From positions 8,525,001 through 8,589,000 of the forward strand of contig NZ_CP109485.1 of NCBI RefSeq assembly GCF_035918235.1: a DNA stretch of 64,000 nucleotides. Direction: 5' to 3'. The translations under genes and the position numbers were made by a program. Positions 42,627-51,296 of this stretch are shown here, piece by piece (within the stretch, counting starts at the first letter, position 1; the number at the start of each line of letters is the position of its first letter). The notes below the pieces were generated by a model. That model was not told the origin of the DNA. It did not search any database and saw only the letters and a list, made by a program, of their open reading frames with translations. This DNA is from Streptomyces sp. NBC_01445 (GTDB taxonomy: Bacteria > Actinomycetota > Actinomycetes > Streptomycetales > Streptomycetaceae).

Positions 42627-43445
42627 TCAGTCCGTGTACCGCAGGATCGCGTGCGCCCGTGCGAGGACCGGTGCGTCGACCATGTGTCCGTCCACACGCG
42701 CGGCATTGCCGCCGCCGGCGGACTCCACGACGCGGCGGGCCCAGCGGAGCGTCTTCTCGTCGGGCCGGAAGGTGTCGTGGGTGACCGGGACTTGACGCGG
42801 ATGGATGAGGAGCTTGGCCGTGAGGCCGAGCGCCTTGGCCCGTCTCAGGTCGTCGGTGAGAACGACGGCGTCGTCCAGCGCCGTCGTCACCCCGTCGACA
42901 GGGCCCGGCAGTGCGGCGGCCCTCGACGCCAGGACGAGCGAGGAGCGGGCGTGGAGCATCGCATCCCACCCGGAGTCGGCACCCAGGTCGAGCGCGAAGT
43001 CGAGGTGCCCGAAGGCCAGTCGGTGGACTCCTGGGACGGCGGCGATGTCCTGTGCCCGGACCACCCCGAGAGCTGATTCGATCAAGGCGATGACCGGCAC
43101 ACGGGTGCGCTCGGAGACGGCGGTCAGCGATTCCGGCGATTCGGCCTTCGGACACATCACGGCGATCAGCCCGGGGGCGCCGGCCAGAGCCTCCAGATCC
43201 TGGGCGCCCAGGAGCTCCGAAGGCGTATTGATACGCACGCAAGCACATCCGCCGTTCGACAGCCAACTGACCGCCGAGGCACGCGCGGTGTCCTTCTGAT
43301 CTGCCGCGACAGCGTCCTCGAGGTCCAGCACCACGAGGTCGGCGCCGGACGCGACCGCCTTGTCGAAGCGGGCCGGATGATCGGCGGGTACGAAGAGCAG
43401 CGACTTCGCGTGCTGAACGGCTCGTGCCCGGTCCAGGTACGTCAT
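42627..43445 (-). CDS. HpcH/HpaI-CitE-like CoA-ester lyase
   Basis: This 272-residue TIM-barrel protein is of the CitE/malyl-CoA lyase group: 'SLLFVPADHPARFDKAVASG', 'DLVVLDLEDAVAADQKDTAR', 'CVRINTPSELLG' and 'VPVIALIESALGVVRAQDIA' hold the arginine and Mg-binding acidic residues (Glu, Asp in 'FGHLDFALDLG'). It would cleave or form a C-C bond in a CoA thioester. The CaiB-like CoA-transferase gene lies 9 bases upstream and may supply the thioester. ATG 43445 is chosen; a GTG at 43454 is possible. Confidence 0.85.
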   Translation of the reverse strand: MTYLDRARAVQHAKSLLFVPADHPARFDKAVASGADLVVLDLEDAVAADQKDTARASAVSWLSNGGCACVRINTPSELLGAQDLEALAGAPGLIAVMCPKAESPESLTAVSERTRVPVIALIESALGVVRAQDIAAVPGVHRLAFGHLDFALDLGADSGWDAMLHARSSLVLASRAAALPGPVDGVTTALDDAVVLTDDLRRAKALGLTAKLLIHPRQVPVTHDTFRPDEKTLRWARRVVESAGGGNAARVDGHMVDAPVLARAHAILRYTD

Positions 43446-43454
43446 CCCGATCAC

Positions 43455-44627
43455 CTACGCCTGTCCCGCACCCTCGGGTGCCGCCGGCGGCAGCACCCCG
43501 AACTCGGCGAGCACGGCGTCCGTGTGCTCGCCGACGTCCGGGACAGGGCCCATCACCGGCTCGGCACCCACGAAGGTCGCCGGGGGAATGAGAGCGCTCA
43601 ATGTTCCGGCCGGCGATGCGTACTCCTTCCAACGGTCCCGGGCCCGCAGTTGCGGATGGCTCGCCAGGCCGGCCATGTCCCGCAGCAGGGCATTGGCGAT
43701 GCCCGCGGTCTCCAGCCGCTTTGCGACATCCGGGGCAGTATCGTCACGGAAGGCTTGCTCGATCTCGTCCTGCAGTTGCGCCGCGTTCTCCACGCGAGAC
43801 GAGTTCCGGGCGAACCGTGGGTCGGCCGCGAGCGCCGGATCGTGGAGTATCTGCTCGCAGAAGGTGGCCCACTCGCGCTCGTTCTGGAGCCCGAGGAAGA
43901 CCTGCTCGCCGTCGCCGCATTGGAACGGACCGTAGGGTGCGATCGCCGAGTGCCGCGCACCCGTTCGTCGGGGCGGAGTGCCGCCGTACGTGGCGTAGTT
44001 GAGCGGAAAGCCCATCCACTCGGCGAGCGCCTCCAGCATGGAGATCTCGATCGTGACGCCCGCGCTGGTGCGCTGTCGCTGCAGGAGCGCGGCAAGGATG
44101 CCGGTGTAGGCGTACATGCCGGAGGCGATGTCCGCGATGGAGATCCCGACCTTCGACGGCTCGTCCTCGGTGCCGGTGATCGAGACCAGCCCGGCCTCGC
44201 ACTGGACCAGCAAGTCGTACGCCTTCTTGTCGGTGTACGGGCCGCCGCTGCCGTAGCCGGAGATCGAGACGTGGATGAGGCCCGGATTTGCCGCCCGGAG
44301 CGTGTCGCTGCCCAGGCCGAGCCGCTCGGCCGCGCCGGGAGCGAGGTTCTGCACGAAGACGTCCGCGCGGCTCACCAGGGCTTTGACGGCCGCCCTGCCG
44401 TGCTCGGTCTTGAGGTCGAGTGCCACCGACTCCTTCGACCTGTTCAGCCAGACGAAGTGGCTGGCGAGTCCGCGTACGGTCTCGTCGTAGCCGCGGGCGA
44501 AGTCGCCGGGGCCAGGGCGTTCGATCTTGATGACCCGGGCGCCGAGATCGGCCAGCTGGCGCGTCGCGAAGGGGGCAGCGACGGCCTGCTCGAGAGAGAC
44601 GACGGTGAGCCCGTCAAGGGGATTCAT
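43455..44627 (-). CDS. Class III (CaiB/BaiF) CoA-transferase
   Basis: This 390-residue class III CoA-transferase starts at the ATG at 44627. 'DGLTVVSLEQAVAAPFATRQ' followed by 'LGARVIKIERPGPGDFARG' is the N-terminal signature. 'VALDLKTEHGRAAVKALVSR', 'DVFVQNLAPGAAERLGL' and 'ISGYGSGGPYTDKKAYDLLV' hold the catalytic Asp in 'KKAYDLLVQ'. It transfers CoA between acids. Together with the following lyase gene it makes a CoA-ester cleavage step of the type used for malyl/citramalyl-CoA. The acid is unknown. Confidence 0.9.
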   Translation of the reverse strand: MNPLDGLTVVSLEQAVAAPFATRQLADLGARVIKIERPGPGDFARGYDETVRGLASHFVWLNRSKESVALDLKTEHGRAAVKALVSRADVFVQNLAPGAAERLGLGSDTLRAANPGLIHVSISGYGSGGPYTDKKAYDLLVQCEAGLVSITGTEDEPSKVGISIADIASGMYAYTGILAALLQRQRTSAGVTIEISMLEALAEWMGFPLNYATYGGTPPRRTGARHSAIAPYGPFQCGDGEQVFLGLQNEREWATFCEQILHDPALAADPRFARNSSRVENAAQLQDEIEQAFRDDTAPDVAKRLETAGIANALLRDMAGLASHPQLRARDRWKEYASPAGTLSALIPPATFVGAEPVMGPVPDVGEHTDAVLAEFGVLPPAAPEGAGQA

Positions 44628-44662
44628 TGAGCATGGTTCCTTCGTGTATCGCCGCACCGGGA

Positions 44663-45868
44663 TCAGTCGGCGAGCAGAGACGGGGTCTCCAACGTCTTGG
44701 TGAAGTACAGGCGCTCGGCGGCGAACTCGCGGTCACGGGACATCCGCCGGAACACTTCGAGATCCTTGTCGAGCTTGGCCGGATCGGTGGAGTGGAAGAG
44801 CAGCCGCTTGTTCGCGGAGGCCCGCGGACTCGCGTGATCGAGGAACGCCCGGCGGCGCATCTGCGCGTAGCCGTCGAGGACGGACTCCCCGGCGCGCCCC
44901 TGGACGACGGCCCCGAGAGCTTCCTGTAGGACGTACGAGTCGAAAAGCCCCATCGTCAGGCCGAGCCCGCCGGTGGGATTTGTGGCGTGCGCCGCGTCCC
45001 CGGCGAGGAGTACCCGGCCCGCGCGGTAAGAGGCCGCGCTGCGCTGGTGCATGCGGTACGGCGACATCGCCACGAGTTCGGTCTGCTGCGCGATCTCCTT
45101 CCCGAAGACATTGGCGAGGAATTCCGGCAGCCGCTCCTCGGCCGACCCCGCGGGCAGTGCGTCGTCCTCCATGTACGAGTAGCGCCAGAGCCCGTGCTCG
45201 CCCGACTCGTCGATCTTGGCGATGATCGCGCCGTAGACGTGGTCCACGTAGAACGTCGACTGCGCCCAGCCCGGCCGGTCGTCGGGGAAGCGGACATTGG
45301 CCGCGACGAACCGCTCGGGCCACGTCATCCCGTCGAAGCCCAGGGCCGACTCGGCGCGGACCCTGGAACCGGCACCGTCGGCGCCGATGAGCCAGTCGGC
45401 TCGGAGCGTCCGGTTCTGCTCCCCGGCGCGCACGGTGACATCGACACCGGCGTCATCCTGGGTCACCGCAGTGACCTCGTGACCCCAGAGCACTCGGACG
45501 TTCGCGAACGTTTCCAGGCGCTGAAGGATCACAGCGGCCAGGGCTCCCTGTCCCAGGTGCAGGTTGTGGGGGTACCGCACCTTTCCCTCCAGCGCCGACA
45601 GGCCGTACTCGATGACCTCGCCGGTGCGATGGACGCGGTAGGCGTAGTCCTGCTTCAGGAAGCCGGCGCTGCGGGCGTCGTCGAGCAGGTCCAGACGGGC
45701 CAGGCCGTCCAGGGTCGCCCAGTGATAGACGATGGCCCGCGGCGCATTCTGCAGAGCCGACGCCCGCTCGAGGATCGTGACGACAACGCCCTGTTGTGCC
45801 AGGCCGAGCGCATTGAGGAGTCCGGTCGGCCCGGCCCCCACCACGATCACCTGCTGTTCTGCTGACAC
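44663..45868 (-). CDS. FAD-dependent aromatic monooxygenase (PHBH/MhpA fold)
   Basis: This 401-residue class A flavin hydroxylase has 'VIVVGAGPTGLLNALGLAQQ' at the N terminus, 'DWLIGADGAGSRVRAESAL' (DG motif) and 'RVLLAGDAAHATNPTGGLGL' (GD motif). It lacks the thioredoxin-like C-terminal domain of the MhpA-like enzyme at 2052, so it is a shorter PHBH-type. It probably hydroxylates a phenolic acid with NAD(P)H. It is the first gene of the minus-strand run and is divergent from a LysR gene, which is the classic control arrangement for such operons. Confidence 0.88.
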   Translation of the reverse strand: MSAEQQVIVVGAGPTGLLNALGLAQQGVVVTILERASALQNAPRAIVYHWATLDGLARLDLLDDARSAGFLKQDYAYRVHRTGEVIEYGLSALEGKVRYPHNLHLGQGALAAVILQRLETFANVRVLWGHEVTAVTQDDAGVDVTVRAGEQNRTLRADWLIGADGAGSRVRAESALGFDGMTWPERFVAANVRFPDDRPGWAQSTFYVDHVYGAIIAKIDESGEHGLWRYSYMEDDALPAGSAEERLPEFLANVFGKEIAQQTELVAMSPYRMHQRSAASYRAGRVLLAGDAAHATNPTGGLGLTMGLFDSYVLQEALGAVVQGRAGESVLDGYAQMRRRAFLDHASPRASANKRLLFHSTDPAKLDKDLEVFRRMSRDREFAAERLYFTKTLETPSLLAD

Positions 45869-45914
45869 CAGTTCTCCCGTCTCGAGTGTCTCCGGCCGCT
45901 GTGGACCGTGAGCC

Positions 45915-45965
45915 GCATCTCACGATGCTGGAGACCGAGCCATAGGTCCAATGTCTGCAATTTGG
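45915..45965. promoter_or_regulatory. Divergent lysR control region with dyad elements
   Basis: The 117-base gap between the hydroxylase and lysR starts holds GCATC-TCAC-GATGC (45915-45928) and CCAA-N10-TTGG (45948-45965). Either dyad could be part of a LysR-type binding site; neither fits the T-N11-A rule clearly. Confidence 0.35.
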
Positions 45966-45985
45966 TGCCCCGATACGCTGGATGC

Positions 45986-46939
45986 ATGGATCTCCGGAAC
46001 ATCAGGTACTTCCTCGCCGTGGCGGACACAGGCTCCATCACGGAAGCGGCGAAGACCCTGCACCTCTCTCAGCCGCCGCTGAGCATGGCAATGGCGAAGT
46101 TGGAGACGGAACTTGGCGTGACCCTGCTGAACCGGTTGCCGCGAGGTGTCTCGCTGACGCCTGCCGGCCGCTACCTGCAAGCCGCCGGGCTGCGCCTTGT
46201 CACGGAGGAACAGCGGCTCTCCGCGGCCCTGCAGGCGATGGGGCAAGGCCTTGAAGGTGAACTCAGAGTCGGCGCCGAGCCCATGGGCTTGTGGCGGGTC
46301 GTCAGCACACGCGTAGCGGAGTTCCTGGCCGAGCATCCCAGGGTGTCGCTCGACCTGACGGACGTGGCGCCCTGGGCCCAACTGGAGAATCTCGCCAACG
46401 GCTACCTGGATCTGGCAGTGATCCCCGTGCTGCCGCAGGAACCACTGCCGCACATCAACGACGTTGAATTCGACGTCGACATCGTCGCCACTCTGCCGCT
46501 CACCCTCGTCGCCCCGAGCAGCTGGGGACTGAACGCCCAAAAGCCCCTGGCCCTCGCATCGTTGAAGGACAGGACGTGGATTCTTCCCGGGAGAGTGCCT
46601 GGTACGCGGAGCCTCTCCCGGCTGATCGACGACCGCTTCACCGCTGCGGGTGGCAGCCCCACGACCGTCATCCCGGTACCGACCATGCAGACCGCGGGGA
46701 CACTGGTCGCCGCTGGGCTCGGTGTCTCGGTGATGAGCGACGAGATGGCCGCAACCCACCCCGGCGTCGACCGCATCCCGGTCGAGGGAGGCTGGCCCGA
46801 ACTGCCGCTGGGCCTGGTGCGGCGACAGGGCGGGATCGTCACGCCCGTCGCCGCGAGGTTTGCCGCGCTCTTCGGAGTGGATGTCGTGGACGATCAGCCC
46901 GAACGAGCTGGTGAGAGGACCCACGGACGGACTACGTAG
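45986..46939 (+). CDS. LysR-family transcriptional regulator
   Basis: This 317-residue LysR regulator starts at the ATG at 45986 so the helix-turn-helix is N-terminal: 'NIRYFLAVADTGSITEAAKT' then 'LHLSQPPLSMAMAKLETELG'. The C-terminal two-lobed effector domain begins near residue 90 ('ELRVGAEPMGLWRVVSTRVA'). It probably activates the divergent hydroxylase run (33922-45868) with an aromatic inducer. Its 3' end and the downstream hairpin are partly duplicated at 51012-51176. Confidence 0.92.
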   Translation: MDLRNIRYFLAVADTGSITEAAKTLHLSQPPLSMAMAKLETELGVTLLNRLPRGVSLTPAGRYLQAAGLRLVTEEQRLSAALQAMGQGLEGELRVGAEPMGLWRVVSTRVAEFLAEHPRVSLDLTDVAPWAQLENLANGYLDLAVIPVLPQEPLPHINDVEFDVDIVATLPLTLVAPSSWGLNAQKPLALASLKDRTWILPGRVPGTRSLSRLIDDRFTAAGGSPTTVIPVPTMQTAGTLVAAGLGVSVMSDEMAATHPGVDRIPVEGGWPELPLGLVRRQGGIVTPVAARFAALFGVDVVDDQPERAGERTHGRTT

Positions 46940-46977
46940 ACCCTCGATCTACGTGGCGGATACGTACTCCTACGGCT
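46827..46977 (+). repeat. Segmental duplication, copy 1 (3' end of lysR plus hairpin)
   Basis: About 150 bases covering the last 110 bases of lysR and the following hairpin (ACGTAGA at 46934-46940 with TCTACGT at 46948-46954) match 51012-51176 at high similarity, with small indels. Landmarks such as 'GTGGACGATCAGCCCGAACG' and 'GGATACGTACTCCTACGG' are identical in both. Confidence 0.85.
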
Positions 46978-46989
46978 GGTGGCCCTCAG

Positions 46990-47052
46990 TGGGAGACCCG
47001 ACCTCGGCGACATCCAAGCGGTGTGCGGGTTTCCGCCTCCGGAAGCCCGCGT
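46990..47052 (+). repeat. Fragment matching the LuxR/ATPase gene interior
   Basis: These bases resemble 53219-53281 inside the LuxR-type regulator gene; 'ATCCAAGCGGTGTGCGGGTT' is identical in both. There is no open frame, so it is a displaced fragment of that gene or of a lost paralogue. Confidence 0.75.
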
Positions 47053-47063
47053 GTGATCGGTTA

Positions 47064-48747
47064 CCTAGCCTCGCCGTTTCGGTTGGGCTGAGGCGGCGTC
47101 GCTGATCGCCAACTGTTGGGTGGCCGACGTGATTTCGGTGCTTGGGCAGGTCGGAGTCCCGACGCGGTGGTCGGATTCTCCGGGTTCTTTCGGGTCGTGG
47201 GACGGGGGTTTGCCAGTCAGCTGGCGGGTCGGGGCAGTGCGGCGAGGCGGTGGAAGGCCGTGGTCAGTTCGTGTCTCCAGGGCCAGGTCGCCGATATTCG
47301 CAGGTGGAGGCGTCGGCCGCCGCTGGTGAGGCGGGCGGCGACGTGCAGTAGCCGGTAGCGGAGTTTCTTCGGCTCGGCGGTGGCCAGCTCCCCGTCTAGG
47401 AGGAGGACACGGGTCCAGGCGAGCAGGTCGATCGCGGCGAGGCTGAGTTCGAGCCAGACGGCGTTGACGCCGAAGTCTCGGGAGGGGAAGCGGCCGAATC
47501 CGGTGGTCTTGCTGCACCGGATGTGGTCCTCGACAGTGGCGTGTCCGCGGTGGCGGACCTCCAGGAACTGGGCGGAACCGTCACCGGAGTACGGAGTGTC
47601 GGTGAGGAACACCTGATGCCGTAGGCCCTCGTCCTGGTCGAACAGGGACAGCTGTGCTCCGGGGTGGGGCCGCTCTCGGCGCACGATGATGCGGGTGCCG
47701 GCTGGGTAGCCGTCCAGATCGACCATGCCGGTCAGCTCGGCGACTTCGGCGCCATCACGCAGAGTCCCGTCCTGGTCCAGGGCGGGATGCCAGAGACGCT
47801 CGGGCATGGCCCGGACAGCGCGGCGGAGCGGCTCGGTGATGGCGTATCCGACCGAGAAGAAGGTACGGATTCCTCGTTTCCGCACGTGGCGGACGTGGGC
47901 GAGGAAGGCTTTCGCGGATCCGGCACTGTCGGTGCGGACGAGGATGTCGGTGCCGTGCCGGTGCGCGTCGGGGATTTGCGCGAGTGCCTGGTCGAACACC
48001 GTGATGTGGTCGCTCGCGGTGTTGGCACCGGCGTTTCCAGGACGCAGTCGGCCCGACAGTGCCTCGCCGGTGTTGGCCAGGAAGCACAGCAGCGGGTGGA
48101 AGCCGAAGCCGCCTTTATAGGTGGGTGCGGCCTGCTCCTTCTCGGAGTGGCAGGTGATCAGCGTGGCGTCGAGGTCCAGGACCAGCCCGGGCAGAATGCG
48201 TCCCGCGGCCCGGACTGCGGGTATGCCCTCGCCTTGCTCGGCGGCCTGCATCCAGGCGACTTCCCGAGCTTGGGCACGCGCCGAGCGCAGAGAAGCCAGT
48301 GTCCTCTCGTCGGTGTCGGCGAACATTCGCCAGGCCGTCGGTGTCGAGGCGACCGAACCGAACACCCCTGCCTGGTCCCGCAGTACGGCCAGGTCCGCGA
48401 TGGCCTCACCGCCGTCGGCGAGCATCACCGCCAGGTCGGTGGCGATCCGGCCCGGATCATGCCCAGTCCCGCGCGGCCGAAGCGGCCTGAGCGCGGTGGA
48501 GTACGAGGCGGTGAGCCCGGTGGCATCAGCGAGATCAGCCAGTAACCGTGCCCCGGCATGACCGACCACCCCGAACCATCCGCACTGACCTGGATCTTGG
48601 GACGCAACCCGATAGCCTGCATAGAGAAAGTGCCCTCCGCCTGGACCGACAGAACCCCTCAGCAAGGTTCATCGTCCCAGGTCAGGAAGGCACTTTCGCG
48701 TTTCCGCCCCAACAGCCGCCGTCCCCAAACGAAACGGCGAGGCTAGG
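47064..48747 (-). mobile_element. IS1380-family insertion sequence
   Basis: An element of about 1.68 kb is bounded by perfect 18-bp inverted repeats: CCTAGCCTCGCCGTTTCG at 47064-47081 and its complement at 48730-48747, with imperfect similarity continuing about 10 bases inward. It encodes one IS1380 transposase on the minus strand. No matching target duplication is visible at the outer edges (GGTTA and AGGGA), so the flanks were probably rearranged after insertion. Confidence 0.9.
47217..48622 (-). pseudogene. IS1380-family transposase, probable N-terminal frameshift
   Basis: The body is a full IS1380 DDE transposase with 'PGLVLDLDATLITCHSEKEQ', 'TYKGGFGFHPLLCFLANTGE', 'RTDSAGSAKAFLAHV' and the C-terminal 'DIRCSKTTGFGRFPS'-like region. 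The expected start 'MQAIGLRPKIQVSADGSG' (from 48622) is in another frame from 'VVGHAGARLLADLADATGL'; they join if one G is restored in the G-run near 48565-48570. The body's own frame is open upstream only to a weak TTG at 48665. So transposition may be abolished, or a shifted product may be made at low level. Confidence 0.75.
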
Positions 48748-48761
48748 AGGGAGACGCTGGC

Positions 48762-49349
48762 CTACCGTCGCTCATCGAACGCCTCCCTTGCCGCTTCTAT
48801 CTCGCCTGAATGACGTTCGGCCCAGCCGATCAGCGACATGACTCGGTCCGACAGGTCCATGCCGATAGGTGACAGGGAGTACTCGACGTGCCTGCACTCG
48901 TCGTCGAAGACGTGTCGGACAATCAGGCCGTCACGCTCCAGCATCCGGAGGTTGAGCGTCAGCATCCTCTGCGAGATGGGACGTTCAGGGACCAGGGCGG
49001 CGATGATTCTCCTGATCGTGGACGGCCGGTACGGTCCAGTCCGAGCGATCACCAGCAGCCAGTTTCGCCAGTAGTTCCCGAGGTGGTCTACGACGTTCAC
49101 AATCGGGTTGTCCTGAGTCGAGTTGAACCGGGACAGTTGCGCGGAGACGTGCTCGAAGAGCTCCTCCTCGGCTGCGTCGATCCAGTGGCTGTCGGTCGGG
49201 GCGAGAGCAGCCCGTAACCTCGCCATGGTCTGTGCGCCGCCGTCACTCTCGTCCGAGTTCGCCGTTACCGCCGGACTCTGATCAGCACGACGGCTGTGTG
49301 AACGGTCGGTGCACGCGTCGATGGATGCGGATCGGGTGTCGGAGATCAT
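48762..49349 (-). CDS. HxlR-like winged-helix regulator
   Basis: This 195-residue protein has a winged helix in its C-terminal half: 'WRNWLLVIARTGPYRPSTIR', 'PERPISQRMLTLNLRMLERD' and 'GLIVRHVFDDECRHVEYSLS' match HxlR-type regulators, which respond to aldehydes or redox stress. A polar extension of about 40 residues precedes the domain; an internal ATG at 49226 is an alternative start. It lies 15 bases from the IS1380 end and upstream-codirectional to nothing obvious; the Old Yellow Enzyme gene 118 bases further is a plausible target. Confidence 0.8.
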   Translation of the reverse strand: MISDTRSASIDACTDRSHSRRADQSPAVTANSDESDGGAQTMARLRAALAPTDSHWIDAAEEELFEHVSAQLSRFNSTQDNPIVNVVDHLGNYWRNWLLVIARTGPYRPSTIRRIIAALVPERPISQRMLTLNLRMLERDGLIVRHVFDDECRHVEYSLSPIGMDLSDRVMSLIGWAERHSGEIEAAREAFDERR

Positions 49350-49467
49350 CGGCCCATCTTCCCTACAGGTGCCGTCGAAGAGCGAGATGAGAAGCTGCCG
49401 GCACCGAGGACGCCGTGGTACGGATCGCTCTCGCCCAACTTCCTCGCGTTCGCAGCGCAGTTCGTCA

Positions 49468-50658
49468 TCACTCGGTCTTTCTCGACTGATCCACGAGCTG
49501 GCCCTCGTGGGCGTAGCTTTCGTATGCGTCCGCGAGGTCCACGTATTTGCGGAAGTTCCGCATGTCCGCGAAGTCGCTGCTGCGTACCCGGTTGACGAAG
49601 TCGTTGTTCGCGATCTGTGCCCTGCCGACCCCGATCAGGTCGAAGTCCCCGGCCTCCAGGCCCAGGCGAACCCGGGCGATGTCGTCCTCGACCTGCAGCT
49701 CGGAGTCTTCGTTGTCGAACATGTCACGGGCGAGGTCGGTGGTCAGCCCCACGCTGCCGATCGCGACGACGGGGAGGTCCGTCATCGTCTTCACCCAGGA
49801 GGCCAAGCTGCGCCGCGCATCGAGCTCCGGCCATGCCACTGCGTCGAAGCGGCGGGTGGAGACATGGAACATGTCGGCGCCTGCATCCTGGATACGAGCG
49901 AGGAAGGGGCCCAGGGCGTCGGGGTGCTCCGCGATGCGCGCCCCGTAGTCCACCTCCTTCCACTGCGAGAAACGGAACGAGATGATGAAGTCCGGTCCCG
50001 TCGCCTCACGTATCGCCGACACGATCTCGGCGGGGTACCGCGCACGGTCCGCGAGGGTGGCGCCTCCGTACTTGTCCTGGCGCTTGTTGGTCTCGTGCCA
50101 GAGGAACAGATCGAGAAGGTAGCCGTGGGCACAGTGCACTTCGATCCCGTGCGCGCCGACCTCCTGTGCGATGAGCGCACTCTGGACGTATGCGGCCTTG
50201 GTGTCCTCGAGGTCCTGTGCCGTCATCGCCACGCCGTTCGGACGGCCCTCCTGGACGAGCCCCGACGGGCTGAGTGCGGGCTGGTCGGGGAACGGGTTGG
50301 GAACCCCGTCGACGATCAGCCGCAATGCGCCGGGATGCCACAGTTGCATGAGGAACGTGTTGTTGCCGGCCCCGGTCACAGCGCGAGCGACGCGCCGCCA
50401 CTCCTCCGCGGAGTCGTGGCCGATGATGCCGAACAGCGGTTGCCAGTAGGCCGCCGGGTGATCTGGCGCCGCACCTTCGGAGATGATGATCCCCGAGCCA
50501 CCCTGGCCGCATCGACGCAAGGTCTCGATCATGTTCTCTGTCGGCGTGTAGTCGCGCATTCCGCGCTGCATGGCCGGCATGACGAAGCGGTTTTGTACCG
50601 TGGTTGTATTCACGCGCAGAGGTGTGAACAACGGGTCCGAATTGGACTGAAAATGCAT
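49468..50658 (-). CDS. Old Yellow Enzyme-like NADH:flavin oxidoreductase
   Basis: This 396-residue TIM-barrel flavoprotein starts at the ATG at 50658; the in-frame extension to 50823 is not family-like. 'DPLFTPLRVNTTTVQNRFVM', 'GIEVHCAHGYLLDLFL' (FMN and catalytic region), 'RQDKYGGATLADRARYPAEI' and 'DFDLIGVGRAQIANNDFVNR' are OYE signatures; the usual H-x-x-H/N acid pair appears as H-x-x-H in 'VHCAHGY'. It reduces activated C=C bonds with NAD(P)H, and may act on ring-cleavage enoates or quinones here. Confidence 0.9.
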   Translation of the reverse strand: MHFQSNSDPLFTPLRVNTTTVQNRFVMPAMQRGMRDYTPTENMIETLRRCGQGGSGIIISEGAAPDHPAAYWQPLFGIIGHDSAEEWRRVARAVTGAGNNTFLMQLWHPGALRLIVDGVPNPFPDQPALSPSGLVQEGRPNGVAMTAQDLEDTKAAYVQSALIAQEVGAHGIEVHCAHGYLLDLFLWHETNKRQDKYGGATLADRARYPAEIVSAIREATGPDFIISFRFSQWKEVDYGARIAEHPDALGPFLARIQDAGADMFHVSTRRFDAVAWPELDARRSLASWVKTMTDLPVVAIGSVGLTTDLARDMFDNEDSELQVEDDIARVRLGLEAGDFDLIGVGRAQIANNDFVNRVRSSDFADMRNFRKYVDLADAYESYAHEGQLVDQSRKTE

Positions 50659-51296
50659 CTTCTGCCCCCAGCGCATGGAAGTTTGAAGGAACGGCCGAGA
50701 GGCTAGGCGGCGTGTTGGTGCACGACAAGTGGGTACTTTTTTGTTCGCGTGACGGTCGAATGTCCGGCATGCGCCAGGTGAATCGCTGGACGAAAATTCT
50801 GGCTGCTGTCCTCTCGAACTCATAGAAGTTTCTTCCGATTACGGTGATGTCGGCGACGTAGCCAGAAGAGGGCAACCTGCCCCTGGTCGTGGAGGGGCCC
50901 AGCTACCTGGACCGAAAGCGATCGATGTTCTTGACATCGAGGACGGGCCGACGCATCCGGTGGACGATCGCGGCACGGAGCCGCTTCGCCGACAGCCTGC
51001 CAGTAGGTGATGAGCGACGAGAGGGCGGGATCGTCACCCCCCCCCGTCGGCGCGAGGTATGCGGCGCTCCTCGGAGTGGAGGTCGTGGACGATCAGCCCG
51101 AACGAGCTGCTCGGGGGACCCGCGGAGGGACTACGTAGACCCGTGATCTACGTGGTGGATACGTACTCCTACGGATGGAGCACGCGCTGCAGGCGGCGGA
51201 GGGTGAAACCCGCCAGCCAGCCGGGCTCGGTCACGTGCACGAGCCCGGACGTGGCGATGGACCGGGTGCCGCCCCTACCTGCCAGGGAGAACAATC
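50659..51296. other. Gene-poor region with lysR duplication remnant
   Basis: This 638-base region has no supported gene. Its right half (51012-51176) is a degenerate copy of the lysR 3' end and hairpin at 46827-46977, with a C-run (51037-51047) and indels that break the reading frame. The left half presumably contains the promoter of the OYE gene; no clear promoter or operator is recognised. Confidence 0.7.
51012..51176 (+). repeat. Segmental duplication, copy 2 (lysR 3' remnant plus hairpin)
   Basis: Matches 46827-46977 at high similarity, including the lysR C-terminal codons and the hairpin (ACGTAGA 51133-51139 with TCTACGT 51147-51153). It is out of frame, so it is a fossil, just upstream of the second LysR gene. 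Confidence 0.85.

Noticed and set aside
50889..51146. Small plus-strand frame of 85 codons upstream of the second LysR gene
   Set aside because: It covers the degenerate lysR duplication in a different frame and has no homology-like features.
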